Assembly: GCF_013375555.1 (NCBI RefSeq)
Contig: NZ_JABXWB010000001.1
Location: 1,860,001-1,924,000 of the forward strand
DNA from: Sphingobium sp. EM0848
GTDB taxonomy: Bacteria; Pseudomonadota; Alphaproteobacteria; Sphingomonadales; Sphingomonadaceae
Reading direction: 5' to 3'
DNA: 64,000 nucleotides
Part shown: positions 1 through 8,921 of the stretch, piece after piece
Layout of the letters: the number at the start of each line of letters is the position of its first letter
Numbering within the stretch: the first letter of the stretch is position 1
Program-made: the position numbers and the translations under genes
The notes under the pieces: model-generated
Told to the model about the DNA's origin: nothing
What the model saw: the letters and a program-made list of their open reading frames with translations, nothing else
Database searches by the model: none

Positions 1-39
1 CAACGGCCGCGAAATGCGTCCGCCCCCCGGCGCGCCCAT
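1..39 (-). CDS. possible first codons of a leftward gene cut by the window edge
   Basis: Reading leftward, an ATG at 39-37 opens a frame that stays open to base 1, giving about 13 codons (MGAPGGGRISRPL). It is preceded by AAAGGATT, a usable ribosome-binding sequence although very close to the start. The Fur-like operator at 86-109 lies about 50 bp upstream on this strand, as expected for an iron-regulated gene. Too little is visible to name a product, and the true start may lie outside the window. Confidence 0.25.
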   Translation of the reverse strand, partial: MGAPGGGRISRPL

Positions 40-85
40 AATCCTTTGCCTAACCAAAGGCATACCCAATGCGGGGTATTTCAGC

Positions 86-109
86 ATGAGAATTGCAAAT
101 AATTCTCAT
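86..109. promoter_or_regulatory. Fur-type (iron-responsive) operator, candidate
   Basis: The site is a perfect inverted repeat with arms ATGAGAATT and AATTCTCAT around GCAAAT. It matches the GAGAAT...ATTCTC core typical of Fur boxes in proteobacteria. The only gene it can reasonably serve runs leftward out of the window, because the next rightward gene begins at 2476 and the small gene at 143-460 ends towards it. Typical targets of such boxes in sphingomonads are TonB receptors and other iron-uptake genes. The assignment rests on the palindrome alone. Confidence 0.6.
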
Positions 110-142
110 GCCGCGACAGGAAATGACCTGATAGCGCCCGGC

Positions 143-460
143 TCAGCCAAACAGGCCCTTGGCCAGATTGCCCAGTTCATTGAGCGGATTACCGTCGCCA
201 TCCCGGTCGAACAGCCCGCCCAGCTTGGACAGAATCGCCTCCGGTCCACCGAAATGCGAGAGGAGGTCCTGCAACTTGTCGGCGGACACGCCATGCTCCG
301 CCGCCGTGGTGGCCAGCGCCGCGACATCGGTTTCGCCCGAAGCGATCTTGCCGCCGATTTCGGTCATCAGCGCCTGCATCTGCTCCGGCTCCAGGCCGAT
401 CTTGGCGGCGACCGCTTCAAGCCCACCCATATTGCCCAGAAGATCATCGAACATGGCCAT
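143..460 (-). CDS. small protein with one EF-hand-like calcium loop
   Basis: This encodes about 105 residues. The start at 460 is chosen because AAGGA sits seven bases upstream; the frame is open further upstream without a good ribosome-binding site. The protein is acidic and helical, begins MAMFDDLLGNMGGLEA, and has a C-terminal DRDGDGNPLNE segment resembling a single EF-hand or dockerin-type calcium loop (Asp/Asn at positions 1, 3, 5 and 7). There is no signal peptide or membrane segment. It follows pckA on the same strand but is separated from it by a strong terminator, so it is probably transcribed from its own promoter. I do not recognise a named family, and calcium binding is an inference from the loop. 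Confidence 0.65.
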   Translation of the reverse strand: MAMFDDLLGNMGGLEAVAAKIGLEPEQMQALMTEIGGKIASGETDVAALATTAAEHGVSADKLQDLLSHFGGPEAILSKLGGLFDRDGDGNPLNELGNLAKGLFG

Positions 461-518
461 GACAAGATCCTTAAAGAATTTGAAGCAGGATAGCATTGCC
501 GCACAGGAACAGAAAGCA

Positions 519-552
519 AAAGAGGCCGGGGGACGCATCCCCCGGCCTCTTT
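519..552. terminator. strong bidirectional terminator downstream of pckA
   Basis: A perfect 15-bp stem (AAAGAGGCCGGGGGA at 519-533 with TCCCCCGGCCTCTTT at 538-552) closes a CGCA tetraloop. A-rich and T-rich ends flank the GC core on both sides, so it can act in either direction. It lies 27 bp past the pckA stop and 59 bp upstream of the small gene at 143-460. Confidence 0.85.
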
Positions 553-578
553 GCCGTCGGTTGCCGACGCTTCCGGCG

Positions 579-2174
579 TCAGGCGGCGGTCAGCGCAGCG
601 TCCCGCACCGATTCATCGACATGGTCAACGAACTGGGCGAAATTATCGACAAACTGCTTCACCAGCTTGGCCGCCGTCTCGTCATAGGCCGCCTTGTCGG
701 GCCAGGTCGCACGCGGATCGAGCATGGCCGCTTCGACACCCGGCACCGCGACCGGCACTTCGAAGCCGAAGTTCGGATCGGTGCGGAATTCGGCATTGTT
801 GAGGCTGCCGTCCAGCGCCGCGTTGAGCAGGGCGCGCGTGACCTTGATCGGCATGCGCTTGCCGACGCCATATTTGCCGCCGGTCCAGCCGGTGTTGACC
901 AGCCAGCAGGTGACGCCGCCCTTGTTGATCCGTTCCTTCAGCAGATTGCCGTAGACCGACGGGTGACGCGGCATGAAGGGCGCGCCGAAGCAGGTCGAGA
1001 AGGTCGCCGAAGGCTCCGTCACGCCGATCTCGGTGCCCGCGACGCGCGCGGTATAGCCCGAAAGGAAGTGATACATGGCCTGATCCGGCGTCAGCCGCGC
1101 GATCGGCGGAAGAACCCCATAAGCGTCAGCGGTGAGGAAGATGATGTTCTTCGGCACCGGACCCAGATTCTTTTCCGACGTGTTCGGGATGAAATCGATC
1201 GGATAGGAACCGCGGCTGTTCTCGGCCAGGCTGTTGTCGTCCAGGTCGATTTCGCGCGTTTCCTCGTCGATCACGACATTTTCCAGCACCGTGCCGAAAC
1301 GCTTGGTGGTGGCGAAAATCTCCGGCTCGGCCTCGGCCGACAGGTTGATCATCTTGGCATAGCAACCGCCCTCGAAATTGAAGACGGCGGTGTCTGACCA
1401 GCCATGCTCGTCGTCACCGATCAGCGTGCGGCTGGCATCGGCCGACAGGGTGGTCTTGCCGGTGCCCGACAGGCCGAAGAAGACGGCGGTGTCGCCGTTC
1501 GGGCCGATATTGGCCGAACAGTGCATCGGCATCACGCCCTGCGTGGGCAGCAGATAGTTGAGGATGCCGAACACCGACTTCTTCATCTCGCCGGCATAGC
1601 GGGTGCCGCCGATCAGGATCAGCTTTTCGGAGAAGTTGACCGCGATGACGGTTTCGCTGCGGCTGCCGTGGCGGGCCGGATCGGCCTTGAAGGTCGGCAG
1701 GTCGATGATGGTATATTCGGGCGTGAAGCCCGTCAGCTCTTCCGCGCCGGGACGGACCAGCAGGGTGCGGATGAAGAGGTTATGCCAGGCCAGCTCGTTG
1801 ATGACGCGCACATTGACGCGATATTCGGGCTGCGAACCGCCGAAGAGATCCGCGACGTAGAGCTTGTCCTTTTCGCCCAGCGCGTGGAAGAAATCTTCCT
1901 TCAGCGCGGCGAAATGCTCCGGCGTCATGGGAACGTTGGTCTTGCCCCACCAGACGGTGTTTTCAGTTTCAGCATCCTTGACGATGAACTTGTCGGAGGC
2001 CGAACGGCCGGTATGCTTGCCGGTCTTGACGACCAGCGGGCCGTCCTTGGCCAACATGCCTTCGCCATTGGCGAGCGCGGCTTCGACCAGCGGGGCGGTG
2101 CCCAGATTCCAATGCTGAACGGCATTGGTGGAAATACCCTGCCGTTCCAGGGTGAAAGAGGATTTGGCCTGCAC
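579..2174 (-). CDS. pckA: phosphoenolpyruvate carboxykinase (ATP)
   Basis: Converts oxaloacetate and ATP to phosphoenolpyruvate, CO2 and ADP, the first committed step of gluconeogenesis, in the cytosol. The product of 531 residues is normal length for the ATP-dependent family. It carries the P-loop [16 protein letters not shown], the preceding FFGLSG segment and the ATP-class [15 protein letters not shown] signature. The frame is open upstream, but the GTG at 2174 has AGGAG at seven-base spacing and gives the usual N-terminus ([12 protein letters not shown]), so I use it. The gene is divergent from chvI-chvG, a conserved arrangement in alphaproteobacteria, where ChvI is known to influence pckA in some species. 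The terminator at 519-552 ends the transcript. Confidence 0.97.
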   Translation of the reverse strand: MQAKSSFTLERQGISTNAVQHWNLGTAPLVEAALANGEGMLAKDGPLVVKTGKHTGRSASDKFIVKDAETENTVWWGKTNVPMTPEHFAALKEDFFHALGEKDKLYVADLFGGSQPEYRVNVRVINELAWHNLFIRTLLVRPGAEELTGFTPEYTIIDLPTFKADPARHGSRSETVIAVNFSEKLILIGGTRYAGEMKKSVFGILNYLLPTQGVMPMHCSANIGPNGDTAVFFGLSGTGKTTLSADASRTLIGDDEHGWSDTAVFNFEGGCYAKMINLSAEAEPEIFATTKRFGTVLENVVIDEETREIDLDDNSLAENSRGSYPIDFIPNTSEKNLGPVPKNIIFLTADAYGVLPPIARLTPDQAMYHFLSGYTARVAGTEIGVTEPSATFSTCFGAPFMPRHPSVYGNLLKERINKGGVTCWLVNTGWTGGKYGVGKRMPIKVTRALLNAALDGSLNNAEFRTDPNFGFEVPVAVPGVEAAMLDPRATWPDKAAYDETAAKLVKQFVDNFAQFVDHVDESVRDAALTAA

Positions 2175-2475
2175 GCCTTTGCTCCTGAATATCAATATGC
2201 CCGGTCGCCATCTTATCATGTTCCCGACCGGTCCGCCTCTCGACGCCGCGATTTTGTGAGCCGCGTGACGCCATCTGCTGCAGACAGGGGCGACATAGGC
2301 TTTTGCGGAAGATGCGTCAAATCCCGGAAAACGCCCCATCCCGTGCATCTATCCCGAATACCCATGGCTACACCGCATAAACCAGCCCCTGCACCTTCCT
2401 TGCGAGCGGCGCGGGCATGGTCTAACGCATGGCGGACCCTGTCTCCCCTCCCAACACAGATTTCCGGGACGAAGC
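2175..2475. promoter_or_regulatory. divergent pckA / chvI promoter region
   Basis: This 301-bp gap separates two divergent genes and contains no convincing coding frame. It must hold promoters in both directions. I see the pckA ribosome-binding site (AGGAG at about 2182-2186, read leftward) but no clear sigma-70 hexamers or an unambiguous ChvI site. By analogy with rhizobia, ChvI could bind here to control both sides; that is inference. Confidence 0.4.
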
Positions 2476-3183
2476 ATGACCGCAACCATCGCGCTGGTGG
2501 ACGATGACAAGAATATCCTGACCTCTGTATCGATCGCGCTGCAGACGGAGGGTTTCCTGACGCGCCTCTATTCGGACCCCGAAGCCGCACTGAAGGCGCT
2601 GGTCGAGAATCCGGCGGACCTGGCCGTGTTCGACATCAAGATGCCGCGCATGGACGGGCTGGAACTGCTGCGGCGGCTGCGCGAGAAGAGCCAGATGCCG
2701 GTCATCTTCCTGACGTCCAAGGCCGATGAGCTGGATGAAGCGCTGGGCCTGGCCATGGGCGCGGACGATTATATCAGCAAGCCCTTTTCCCAGCGCCTGC
2801 TGATCGCGCGCATCCGCGCGATCCTGCGCCGGGCGGAAGCCAGCCACACGGACGCCGCCCCGGACGAGCCGGTGGCTGAACCCATCATCCGCGGCCGGCT
2901 GGAAATGGACCCCGCACGGCATCGGGTGAAATGGATGGGCCGCGATGTCACGCTGACGGTGACGGAATTCCTGATCCTGGAAACGCTCGCCCACCGTCCC
3001 GGCGTGGTCAAGAACCGCAACCAGCTGATGGATGCTGCCTATCAGGATGACGTCTATGTCGACGACCGCACCATCGACAGCCACATCAAGCGCCTTCGCC
3101 GCAAATTCCGCGAAGTCGACTCCGAATTCAACGCAATCGATACCCTTTATGGCGCCGGCTACCGTTTCTCCGAAGAAGGATGA
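2476..3183 (+). CDS. chvI: response regulator ChvI, OmpR family
   Basis: A cytoplasmic two-component response regulator of 235 residues. The receiver domain (about 1-120) shows the acidic cluster VDDDKN, phospho-acceptor Asp53 in [11 protein letters not shown], the conserved Thr in FLTSKAD and Lys in YISKPFS. An OmpR-type winged helix (about 135-232) follows, with the recognition-helix region [18 protein letters not shown]. It overlaps the sensor kinase gene chvG and is divergent from pckA. In alphaproteobacteria ChvG-ChvI responds to acid or envelope stress and controls envelope, exopolysaccharide and central-carbon genes. The position beside hprK and the PTS genes is the conserved location. 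Confidence 0.95.
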   Translation: MTATIALVDDDKNILTSVSIALQTEGFLTRLYSDPEAALKALVENPADLAVFDIKMPRMDGLELLRRLREKSQMPVIFLTSKADELDEALGLAMGADDYISKPFSQRLLIARIRAILRRAEASHTDAAPDEPVAEPIIRGRLEMDPARHRVKWMGRDVTLTVTEFLILETLAHRPGVVKNRNQLMDAAYQDDVYVDDRTIDSHIKRLRRKFREVDSEFNAIDTLYGAGYRFSEEG

Positions 3184-4744
3184 CGCGGGCGCGGGTTGGA
3201 GCTGGTCCGGCCGGATCAGCCTGACCCCGCGCATCCTGGCGGTCAATGTGTTCGCGCTGGCGCTGCTGGCGGGGGGCTTCTTCTATCTCGACAGCTATCG
3301 CACGCGGATCGTCGATGAACGGCTGGGCCAGTCGGCGCGCGAGCTCAGATTGCTGGCGATCGGCCTAGCAAATGCTCCGGCCGACCGGCAGAACGCTCTG
3401 ATCGCGGCCTATTCGCGACAGACGAGCGACCGGGTGCGCCGCTATGATCGCTCCGGCCGGCTGATCGCGGACAGCTTCACCATGAACGCGCCGCGCTATC
3501 GCCTCCGCATGCCCGAAGAGGAGGAGTGGCAGCGCCATGTCGCCCGCTTCCTCGACAAGGCGATCGACCGCATCGTCTCCGCCGACCGTCCGCCCAATTT
3601 CGAAGAACCGGCGATCGACCGGGCGCAGGCCTGGCCCGAACTGGTCCTGGCGCGCGAGACCGGGCAGATGCAGGCGATGAACCGCTACGCGCCCGACCGG
3701 ACCTTCATGATCTCCGCCGCTCTGTATATGAAGGACGGCACGGGCCTGCTCGCGACCGAAAATGCCCGTGACATCACCCGCATCGTCCGGGCCGAACGCT
3801 TCCGGCTGGGCATGGTGCTGGCGGCGGCGGTGCTGGCATCGGTGCTGCTCTCGCTCTTTCTGGCGCGGACCATCGTCCAGCCCTTGCAGCGCCTTGCCCG
3901 TGCGGCGGTGCGGGTACGGCTGGGCCGCGCGCGCGAAGTGACGGTGCCGCGCCTGCCGGATCGGCGCGATGAAATCGGCATGCTGGCCCGCGCCCTGTCG
4001 GACATGAGCCATGCGCTGCGCCAGCGGATCGACGCCACCGATGCCTTTGCCGCCGACGTCAGCCATGAACTGAAGAACCCCATCGCCTCGCTCCGTTCCG
4101 CGCTCGACGCGCTCGACCGGGTGGACAAGCCGGACCTGCGAGCCCAGTTGATGGCCATTGCGCAGGACGATGTGCGGCGGCTCGACCGGCTGGTCACGGA
4201 CATTGCCGAGGCATCCCGCATCGACGCCCAACTCTCCCGCACCCGGTTCGAGCCGATTGACCTTGGCCTGCTGATCGAGCGGATGGTCGTCGCTCGGGAA
4301 GCGCGCGGCGTACCCCGCGGCGTGCGCCTCGCCTTCGCCCGCCCGCGCAAGAATGTGGCGGTGGTGCTGGGTGAGGAGCAACGGATCATCCGCGTACTCG
4401 ACAATCTGATCGACAATGCCATCTCCTTCTCTCCCGATGGCGGTCTGGTGCAGATCGTCGCCACGGTCGCGGACAAGGAAGTGCTGGTCAGCGTCGAAGA
4501 CGAAGGCCCCGGCGTCCCCGAGGGCGAGCGCGAACATGTCTTCCGCCGTTTCCACAGCGTCCGGCCGGAGCATGAGACCTTCGGCAAGCATTCGGGCCTG
4601 GGCCTTGCCATCGCCCGCTCCATCGTGGAGGGGCATCAGGGCAAGATCAGCATCGCGGACCGCAAGGATGCGCAGAGCGGCGCCTGCTTCATCCTGCGCC
4701 TGCCCATGGCGGTGGAACGCGACCCAGGCATCGTGTCGGAATAA
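3149..4744 (+). CDS. chvG: sensor histidine kinase ChvG
   Basis: Inner-membrane kinase partner of ChvI. The ATG at 3149, inside the last codons of chvI (35-bp overlap), gives 531 residues. The frame runs open further upstream, but that part is out-of-frame chvI sequence. Order: cytoplasmic tail, first membrane segment around residues 28-47, a periplasmic sensor domain of about 165 residues, second membrane segment, HAMP domain, H-box ([19 protein letters not shown]) with the phosphorylated His, N-box ([13 protein letters not shown]), and G-boxes ([10 protein letters not shown] and [10 protein letters not shown]). All catalytic boxes look intact. The overlap suggests translational coupling that keeps kinase and regulator in balance. 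The exact start is uncertain by a few codons. Confidence 0.93.
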   Translation: MAPATVSPKKDDAGAGWSWSGRISLTPRILAVNVFALALLAGGFFYLDSYRTRIVDERLGQSARELRLLAIGLANAPADRQNALIAAYSRQTSDRVRRYDRSGRLIADSFTMNAPRYRLRMPEEEEWQRHVARFLDKAIDRIVSADRPPNFEEPAIDRAQAWPELVLARETGQMQAMNRYAPDRTFMISAALYMKDGTGLLATENARDITRIVRAERFRLGMVLAAAVLASVLLSLFLARTIVQPLQRLARAAVRVRLGRAREVTVPRLPDRRDEIGMLARALSDMSHALRQRIDATDAFAADVSHELKNPIASLRSALDALDRVDKPDLRAQLMAIAQDDVRRLDRLVTDIAEASRIDAQLSRTRFEPIDLGLLIERMVVAREARGVPRGVRLAFARPRKNVAVVLGEEQRIIRVLDNLIDNAISFSPDGGLVQIVATVADKEVLVSVEDEGPGVPEGEREHVFRRFHSVRPEHETFGKHSGLGLAIARSIVEGHQGKISIADRKDAQSGACFILRLPMAVERDPGIVSE

Positions 4745-4833
4745 GTGCCTGTCCTTATTTGGCCATCCGCCAGTCAATTCCATTTCCACCAGCGACAACT
4801 AGGACTAGAATAGCGGCAAAGCGATAAGGCGAT

Positions 4834-5298
4834 ATGGCGTCGACATCTTCCTCCGAAACCCTTCATGCGACCAGCGTGGCGATCAATGGCCGCGCCGTGC
4901 TGCTCTGCGGCCCCAGCGGCATGGGCAAGTCCGATCTGGCGCTGCGCCTGATCGATCGCGGCGCCGTGCTGGTGAGCGACGATTATACCCGCGTGCTGGA
5001 GATTGAAGGCCGGCTGTTCGCGCGCGCGCCCGATCGGATCGTCGGCATGATGGAGGTACGTGGTCTGGGCCTCATCGACATGCCCCATGCCGACAATGCG
5101 CCGGTTGCCCTGGCCGTCGACCTCAGCGACACGGTGGAACGCATGCCGCTGGAAACGGCGATGCGCGTGATTGCCGGAGTCGAAGTGCCCGTGGTGCGGC
5201 TCGCCCCGTTCGAAGCCTCCGCCCCGATCAAGGTGGAACTGGCCGTCCGGAGCATAGGCCTGAAAAACACGGATCTGAAGAGCACGGGGCCGTCGTGA
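4834..5298 (+). CDS. hprK: HPr kinase/phosphorylase, short alphaproteobacterial form
   Basis: Phosphorylates HPr on its regulatory serine using ATP, and reverses the reaction, linking carbon or energy state to PTS signalling. At 154 residues it consists only of the kinase domain; the N-terminal domain of the roughly 310-residue Firmicutes enzymes is absent, which is normal for alphaproteobacteria and not a truncation. The P-loop GPSGMGKS is at residues 26-33, and the following SDD and the RGLGLIDM signature are present. The start has AAGG a few bases upstream. Its target HPr is encoded four genes downstream at 6660-6932. The stop overlaps the rapZ start (GTGA). Confidence 0.93.
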   Translation: MASTSSSETLHATSVAINGRAVLLCGPSGMGKSDLALRLIDRGAVLVSDDYTRVLEIEGRLFARAPDRIVGMMEVRGLGLIDMPHADNAPVALAVDLSDTVERMPLETAMRVIAGVEVPVVRLAPFEASAPIKVELAVRSIGLKNTDLKSTGPS

Positions 5299-6233
5299 GT
5301 TCCGAAACGCCGAAGACCATCCTGCTCGTTTCGGGCCTGTCGGGCGCGGGCAAGACCACCGCGCTCAAGACGCTGGAGGATATGGGCTGGGAAGTGGTCG
5401 ACAATCTGCCGCTGGTTCTGCTCGACCGGCTGCTCGACACGCCCCTGCCGGAGGGGCATGACGAGGGCACCGACCGGCCGCTGGCGCTGGGCATCGACGC
5501 GCGCACCCGCGGTTTCGACGCCGGCGCCATCGTGCAGCGGATCAAGGCGCTGCGTTCCCGCCACGGCCATGATGTGGAAACGCTGTTCCTCGACTGTTCG
5601 GGGGCGGAGTTGGAGCGCCGCTTCGCCGAGACGCGCCGCCGCCATCCGCTGGCGACCGACCGCCCCGCCCGCCATGGCATCATGCGCGAACGCGAATTGA
5701 CCGAACCGCTGCGCCGCTGGGCGACCCAGGTGATCGACACCAGCAGCCTCAGCAGCAATGCGTTGCAGCAGGAAATCCGCAACCGCTTCGGGCGCGAGGG
5801 GCTGTCGGACCCGGTGCTGACGATCCTGTCCTTCGGCTATTCGCGCGGCGTGCCGCTGAACGCCGACCTGATGTTCGACATGCGTTTCCTGCGCAATCCC
5901 CATTGGGTCGAGGAACTGCGCCCGAAAACCGGCCTTGATCCCGATGTCGCCGAATATATCATGGAAGATTCGGCCTATGAGGAGGCCGTCGGGCGGATCG
6001 AACAATTGCTGACGCTGTTGCTGCCGCGCTATGCGGAAAGCGGAAAAAGCTACATCACCGTGGCCTTTGGCTGTACCGGCGGCCGCCATCGGTCGGTTCA
6101 TGTGGCCGAACGCGTCGCCAGATACTTGCAAGATGCGGGGTTTTCGCCCACGGTCTCTCACCGCAATATGGAATCAGCGCCGCAGGATGCCCTGGAGAAG
6201 CGCAGACCGGGAGGCCCGAAAGCAATATCATGA
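5295..6233 (+). CDS. rapZ: RapZ family RNase adapter / nucleotide-binding protein
   Basis: A 312-residue P-loop protein of the RapZ (YvcJ) family. The N-terminal ATPase domain has GLSGAGKT at about residues 14-21 and the VVDNLP motif. The C-terminal domain ends with the conserved FGCTGGRHRSVHVAE motif. In E. coli RapZ directs RNase E to the GlmZ small RNA and senses glucosamine-6-phosphate; in alphaproteobacteria that small-RNA partner is not established, so only the family is certain. It starts with GTG overlapping the hprK stop by four bases, placing it in the hprK-rapZ-EIIA-HPr operon. Confidence 0.93.
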   Translation: MSSETPKTILLVSGLSGAGKTTALKTLEDMGWEVVDNLPLVLLDRLLDTPLPEGHDEGTDRPLALGIDARTRGFDAGAIVQRIKALRSRHGHDVETLFLDCSGAELERRFAETRRRHPLATDRPARHGIMRERELTEPLRRWATQVIDTSSLSSNALQQEIRNRFGREGLSDPVLTILSFGYSRGVPLNADLMFDMRFLRNPHWVEELRPKTGLDPDVAEYIMEDSAYEEAVGRIEQLLTLLLPRYAESGKSYITVAFGCTGGRHRSVHVAERVARYLQDAGFSPTVSHRNMESAPQDALEKRRPGGPKAIS

Positions 6234-6258
6234 AAAACAGGTGGGCCACGCAAGCAAG

Positions 6259-6663
6259 ATGATTGGACTGGTACTCGTCACCCATGGGGCGCTGGCGACG
6301 GAATTTGTCGTCGCGATGGAGCATGTGGTCGGTCCGCAGCAGCAGATCGAAACCATCTGCATCGGGCCGGAAGACGACATGGAAATGCGTCGCGCCGACA
6401 TTGCGAACGCGGTCGCCCGCGTCAATGACGGGTCAGGCGTGATCCTGCTCACCGACCTGTTCGGCGGCACCCCGTCCAATCTTGCCATTTCGCTGCTGAA
6501 GGCGGGCGAGATCGAAGTGATCGCGGGCATCAACCTGCCCATGCTGATCCGTCTGGAAAGCGCGCGCAAGGTCATGGACGTGCGGCAGGCCGTCGCCGCG
6601 GCGCGGGAAGCGGGCCAGAAATATATCAGTGTTGCATCGGAACTGTTGGGCAGCACCACATGA
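6259..6663 (+). CDS. PTS EIIA component, mannose/fructose type (ManX-like)
   Basis: A single-domain EIIA protein of 134 residues, the size of the EIIA-Man fold. The phospho-accepting His is His9 in VLVTHGALA, and the FGGTPSNLA loop that follows is typical. No EIIB, EIIC or EIID permease genes are nearby, so it is most likely a regulatory phosphoryl acceptor from HPr rather than part of sugar import. I chose the ATG at 6259; an in-frame GTG at 6241 would add six residues. The stop overlaps the ptsH start (ATGA), so the two should be co-translated. Confidence 0.92.
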   Translation: MIGLVLVTHGALATEFVVAMEHVVGPQQQIETICIGPEDDMEMRRADIANAVARVNDGSGVILLTDLFGGTPSNLAISLLKAGEIEVIAGINLPMLIRLESARKVMDVRQAVAAAREAGQKYISVASELLGSTT

Positions 6664-6932
6664 GTGAGATCAGTCAGGAAGTCAGGATCAGCAACCGCCG
6701 GGGCCTGCATGCCCGCGCCAGCGCGAAATTCGTGACATTGGCCAGCGGCCTGCCCGCGCAGATCACCGTACGCAAGGACGGCAGCGAGGTCACGGGCACC
6801 TCGATCATGGGGCTGATGATGCTGGGCGCGGCAATGGGCGACAGCATCACCATCAGCGCCACCGGCCCCGACGCCGCCGATTCGCTGGGCAAGCTGGTCA
6901 CGCTGGTCGAGGACAAGTTCGGCGAAGAATAA
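6660..6932 (+). CDS. ptsH: phosphocarrier protein HPr
   Basis: A 90-residue HPr. The catalytic His is His17 in RRGLHARASAK, and the regulatory Ser (Ser46 in classical numbering, here Ser48) lies in GTSIMGLMML, the site HprK would modify. Both phosphorylation sites are intact, so it can link enzyme I-dependent transfer with HprK control. It ends the chvI-to-ptsH series. Enzyme I is not in this window and must be encoded elsewhere (often ptsP in this group). Confidence 0.96.
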   Translation: MSEISQEVRISNRRGLHARASAKFVTLASGLPAQITVRKDGSEVTGTSIMGLMMLGAAMGDSITISATGPDAADSLGKLVTLVEDKFGEE

Positions 6933-7050
6933 GCCGGATCGAACCCGCCAAGCCTTTGTTAAACAACGCCGGGCGATTATCAGACGTTCAGAAAAAAGAG
7001 AGTCGCGGGGCGCGGGGAGAAGCCGCGTCACCAATTGAGGTGCATGGGCC

Positions 7051-8046
7051 ATGCTCGATCCCAAACTGATGGATGAACCGGCGCGCATCGCCGCGCTTGA
7101 TCGCTACGACGTTCTGGACACGCCAAGAGAGCCCGGTTTCGACCGGATCACCAATCTGGTCCGCAGCATATTGGGCGTGCCGATTTCCGCGATCTCGCTG
7201 CTCGACAGGGACCGGCAATGGTTCAAGTCGCTCAATGGCCTCGATGCCAGCGAAACGCCCCGCGACATTGCCTTTTGCGATTACACCATCCGCCAGCGCG
7301 CGCCGATGATCGTTACCGATGCCCACGCGGACGCGCGTTTCTGCGACAATCCCTATGTCATCGGCGACCCCAATATCCGCAGCTATGCCGGCATCCCGCT
7401 GGAAACGCCCGACGGCTATAATATCGGCTCGCTCTGCGCGATCGACATCGTGCCGCGCCAGTTCGACCCCGGCCAGATCGCCATATTGCAGAATCTGGCG
7501 GCACTGGTGGTCGAACAGCTCGAACTGCGCCGGATCGCGGAGCGCGACCATCTGACCGGCGCGCTCACCCGCCGTGCTTTCCTGGGTGAGATGAACCGCG
7601 CCATCGCCCTGTTCGAGCGGCATCAGCGCCCGGCCAGCCTGCTGCTGTTCGACATCGACCATTTCAAGCAGATCAACGACAATCATGGCCATCCCGCCGG
7701 TGATCAGGTAATCCGTGGGATCGCCCGGCTTTGCACTGGCCTGCAACGGCCCAGCGATTCGCTCGGCCGGCTGGGCGGCGAGGAATTCGGCATATTGCTG
7801 CCCGAAACCGGGCAGGAAGACGCGGCCCGAGCCGCGCAACGCTTCTGCGAGACGATTGCCGCGACCGAGATTCCCGGTACGCCGCCACTGCGCGTCACCG
7901 TCAGCTTTGGCGTGGCGGAACTGCGCAGCGACTGGCCGACATGCGAAAGCTGGCTGGCGGTGGCGGACATGGCGCTCTACGAAGCCAAGCGATCCGGCCG
8001 CAACCGCGTCGCCATTGCCCGGCATGACGCTTCGCACGCCACCTGA
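7051..8046 (+). CDS. GAF-GGDEF diguanylate cyclase
   Basis: A soluble 331-residue signalling protein. Residues about 1-155 form a GAF sensor domain of the type that starts DEPARIAALDRYDVLDTP and contains ISLLDRDRQWF. Residues about 165-325 form a GGDEF domain with the active-site motif GGEEF, the metal-binding FDIDHFKQINDNHGH region and an RPSD inhibitory I-site five residues before GGEEF. The enzyme should therefore make cyclic di-GMP from two GTP and be feedback-inhibited. There is no membrane segment and the ligand of the GAF domain is unknown. It stands alone, 118 bp after ptsH; a functional tie to the PTS genes is possible but not shown. Confidence 0.93.
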   Translation: MLDPKLMDEPARIAALDRYDVLDTPREPGFDRITNLVRSILGVPISAISLLDRDRQWFKSLNGLDASETPRDIAFCDYTIRQRAPMIVTDAHADARFCDNPYVIGDPNIRSYAGIPLETPDGYNIGSLCAIDIVPRQFDPGQIAILQNLAALVVEQLELRRIAERDHLTGALTRRAFLGEMNRAIALFERHQRPASLLLFDIDHFKQINDNHGHPAGDQVIRGIARLCTGLQRPSDSLGRLGGEEFGILLPETGQEDAARAAQRFCETIAATEIPGTPPLRVTVSFGVAELRSDWPTCESWLAVADMALYEAKRSGRNRVAIARHDASHAT

Positions 8047-8120
8047 CCCCCTACCCTTTTTCGTGATCCCCCTATAGAGAGGCCGCTTCTGCGGACTTTA
8101 AACAGGCTTGAGACAGGATC

Positions 8121-8918
8121 GTGGCACGCGAAATCACCGGATTTTCCAACCCGCTGGTGAAGCGCGTCCGCTCGCTGCGCGAGAAGAAGTTCCGCAAGGC
8201 CGAAGGGCTGTTCCTGGCCGAAGGCCTGCGCATCCTGACCGAAGCACGCGAAGAAGGCGTGCTGCCGGAAATGCTGTTCCATGCCGGGTCGAATCATCCG
8301 CTGGCCGCCGAACTGATCGATGCGATGGAAGCGGCGGGCGGCGATGTCATCGAAACCACGCCCGATATTCTCTCCAAAATTTCCGGCAAGGATAATCCGC
8401 AGGCGGTCGTCGGCGTCTATCGCGACCGGCTGACCCCGCTGGCGAAGCTCGACCGCAGCAGGGCCGATATCTGGATCGTCGCCCAGTCGCTGCGCGATCC
8501 GGGCAATCTGGGCACCATCCTGCGCACCGGCGATGCGGTCGGTGCGGGCGGGTTGATCCTGATCGACGATTGCGTCGACCCCTTTTCGGTCGAATCCGTG
8601 CGCGCCAGCATGGGGGCGCTCTTCACCCAGTCGATCACTCAGGCGCGCTGGGGCGAGTTCATGCACTGGCTGCGCGAAGAGCCGGGCGAGCTGATCGGCA
8701 CCAGCCTGAAGGCCACGCACGATTATCAGGAACCGCGCTACCAAAGCCCCAGCTTCCTGCTGGTCGGCAATGAAGCGCAGGGCCTGCCCGAAAGCTACGA
8801 AGCCGAATGCGACCTGCTGGTGAAGATGCCGATGCTGGGCAAGGCGGACAGCCTGAACGCGGCGGTCGCCTGCGCGGTGATGGCCTATGAATTGCTGAAC
8901 CAGAAGCGGGCGAAATAG
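8121..8918 (+). CDS. TrmH/SpoU family RNA 2'-O-methyltransferase
   Basis: A 265-residue SPOUT-class methyltransferase. An N-terminal substrate-binding domain starts ITGFSNPLVKRVRSLREKKF. The SpoU catalytic domain follows with the three family motifs: DPGNLGTILRTGDAVG, LLVGNEAQGLP and SLNAAVACAVMAYEL, which form the AdoMet-binding trefoil knot. Proteins of this layout methylate 23S rRNA or tRNA ribose; the exact nucleotide cannot be told from sequence. It starts with GTG. The transporter at 8922 follows after three bases, so they are probably co-transcribed by position rather than by function. Confidence 0.88.
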   Translation: MAREITGFSNPLVKRVRSLREKKFRKAEGLFLAEGLRILTEAREEGVLPEMLFHAGSNHPLAAELIDAMEAAGGDVIETTPDILSKISGKDNPQAVVGVYRDRLTPLAKLDRSRADIWIVAQSLRDPGNLGTILRTGDAVGAGGLILIDDCVDPFSVESVRASMGALFTQSITQARWGEFMHWLREEPGELIGTSLKATHDYQEPRYQSPSFLLVGNEAQGLPESYEAECDLLVKMPMLGKADSLNAAVACAVMAYELLNQKRAK

Positions 8919-8921
8919 AAT

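Noticed and set aside
1404..2507. Plus-strand frame across the pckA / chvI gap
   Set aside because: Most of it is antisense to pckA, and the part in the gap has no start signal of its own.
4834..5298. hprK as a truncated gene
   Set aside because: It lacks the N-terminal half of Firmicutes HprK, but this short form is standard in alphaproteobacteria and the kinase motifs are intact.
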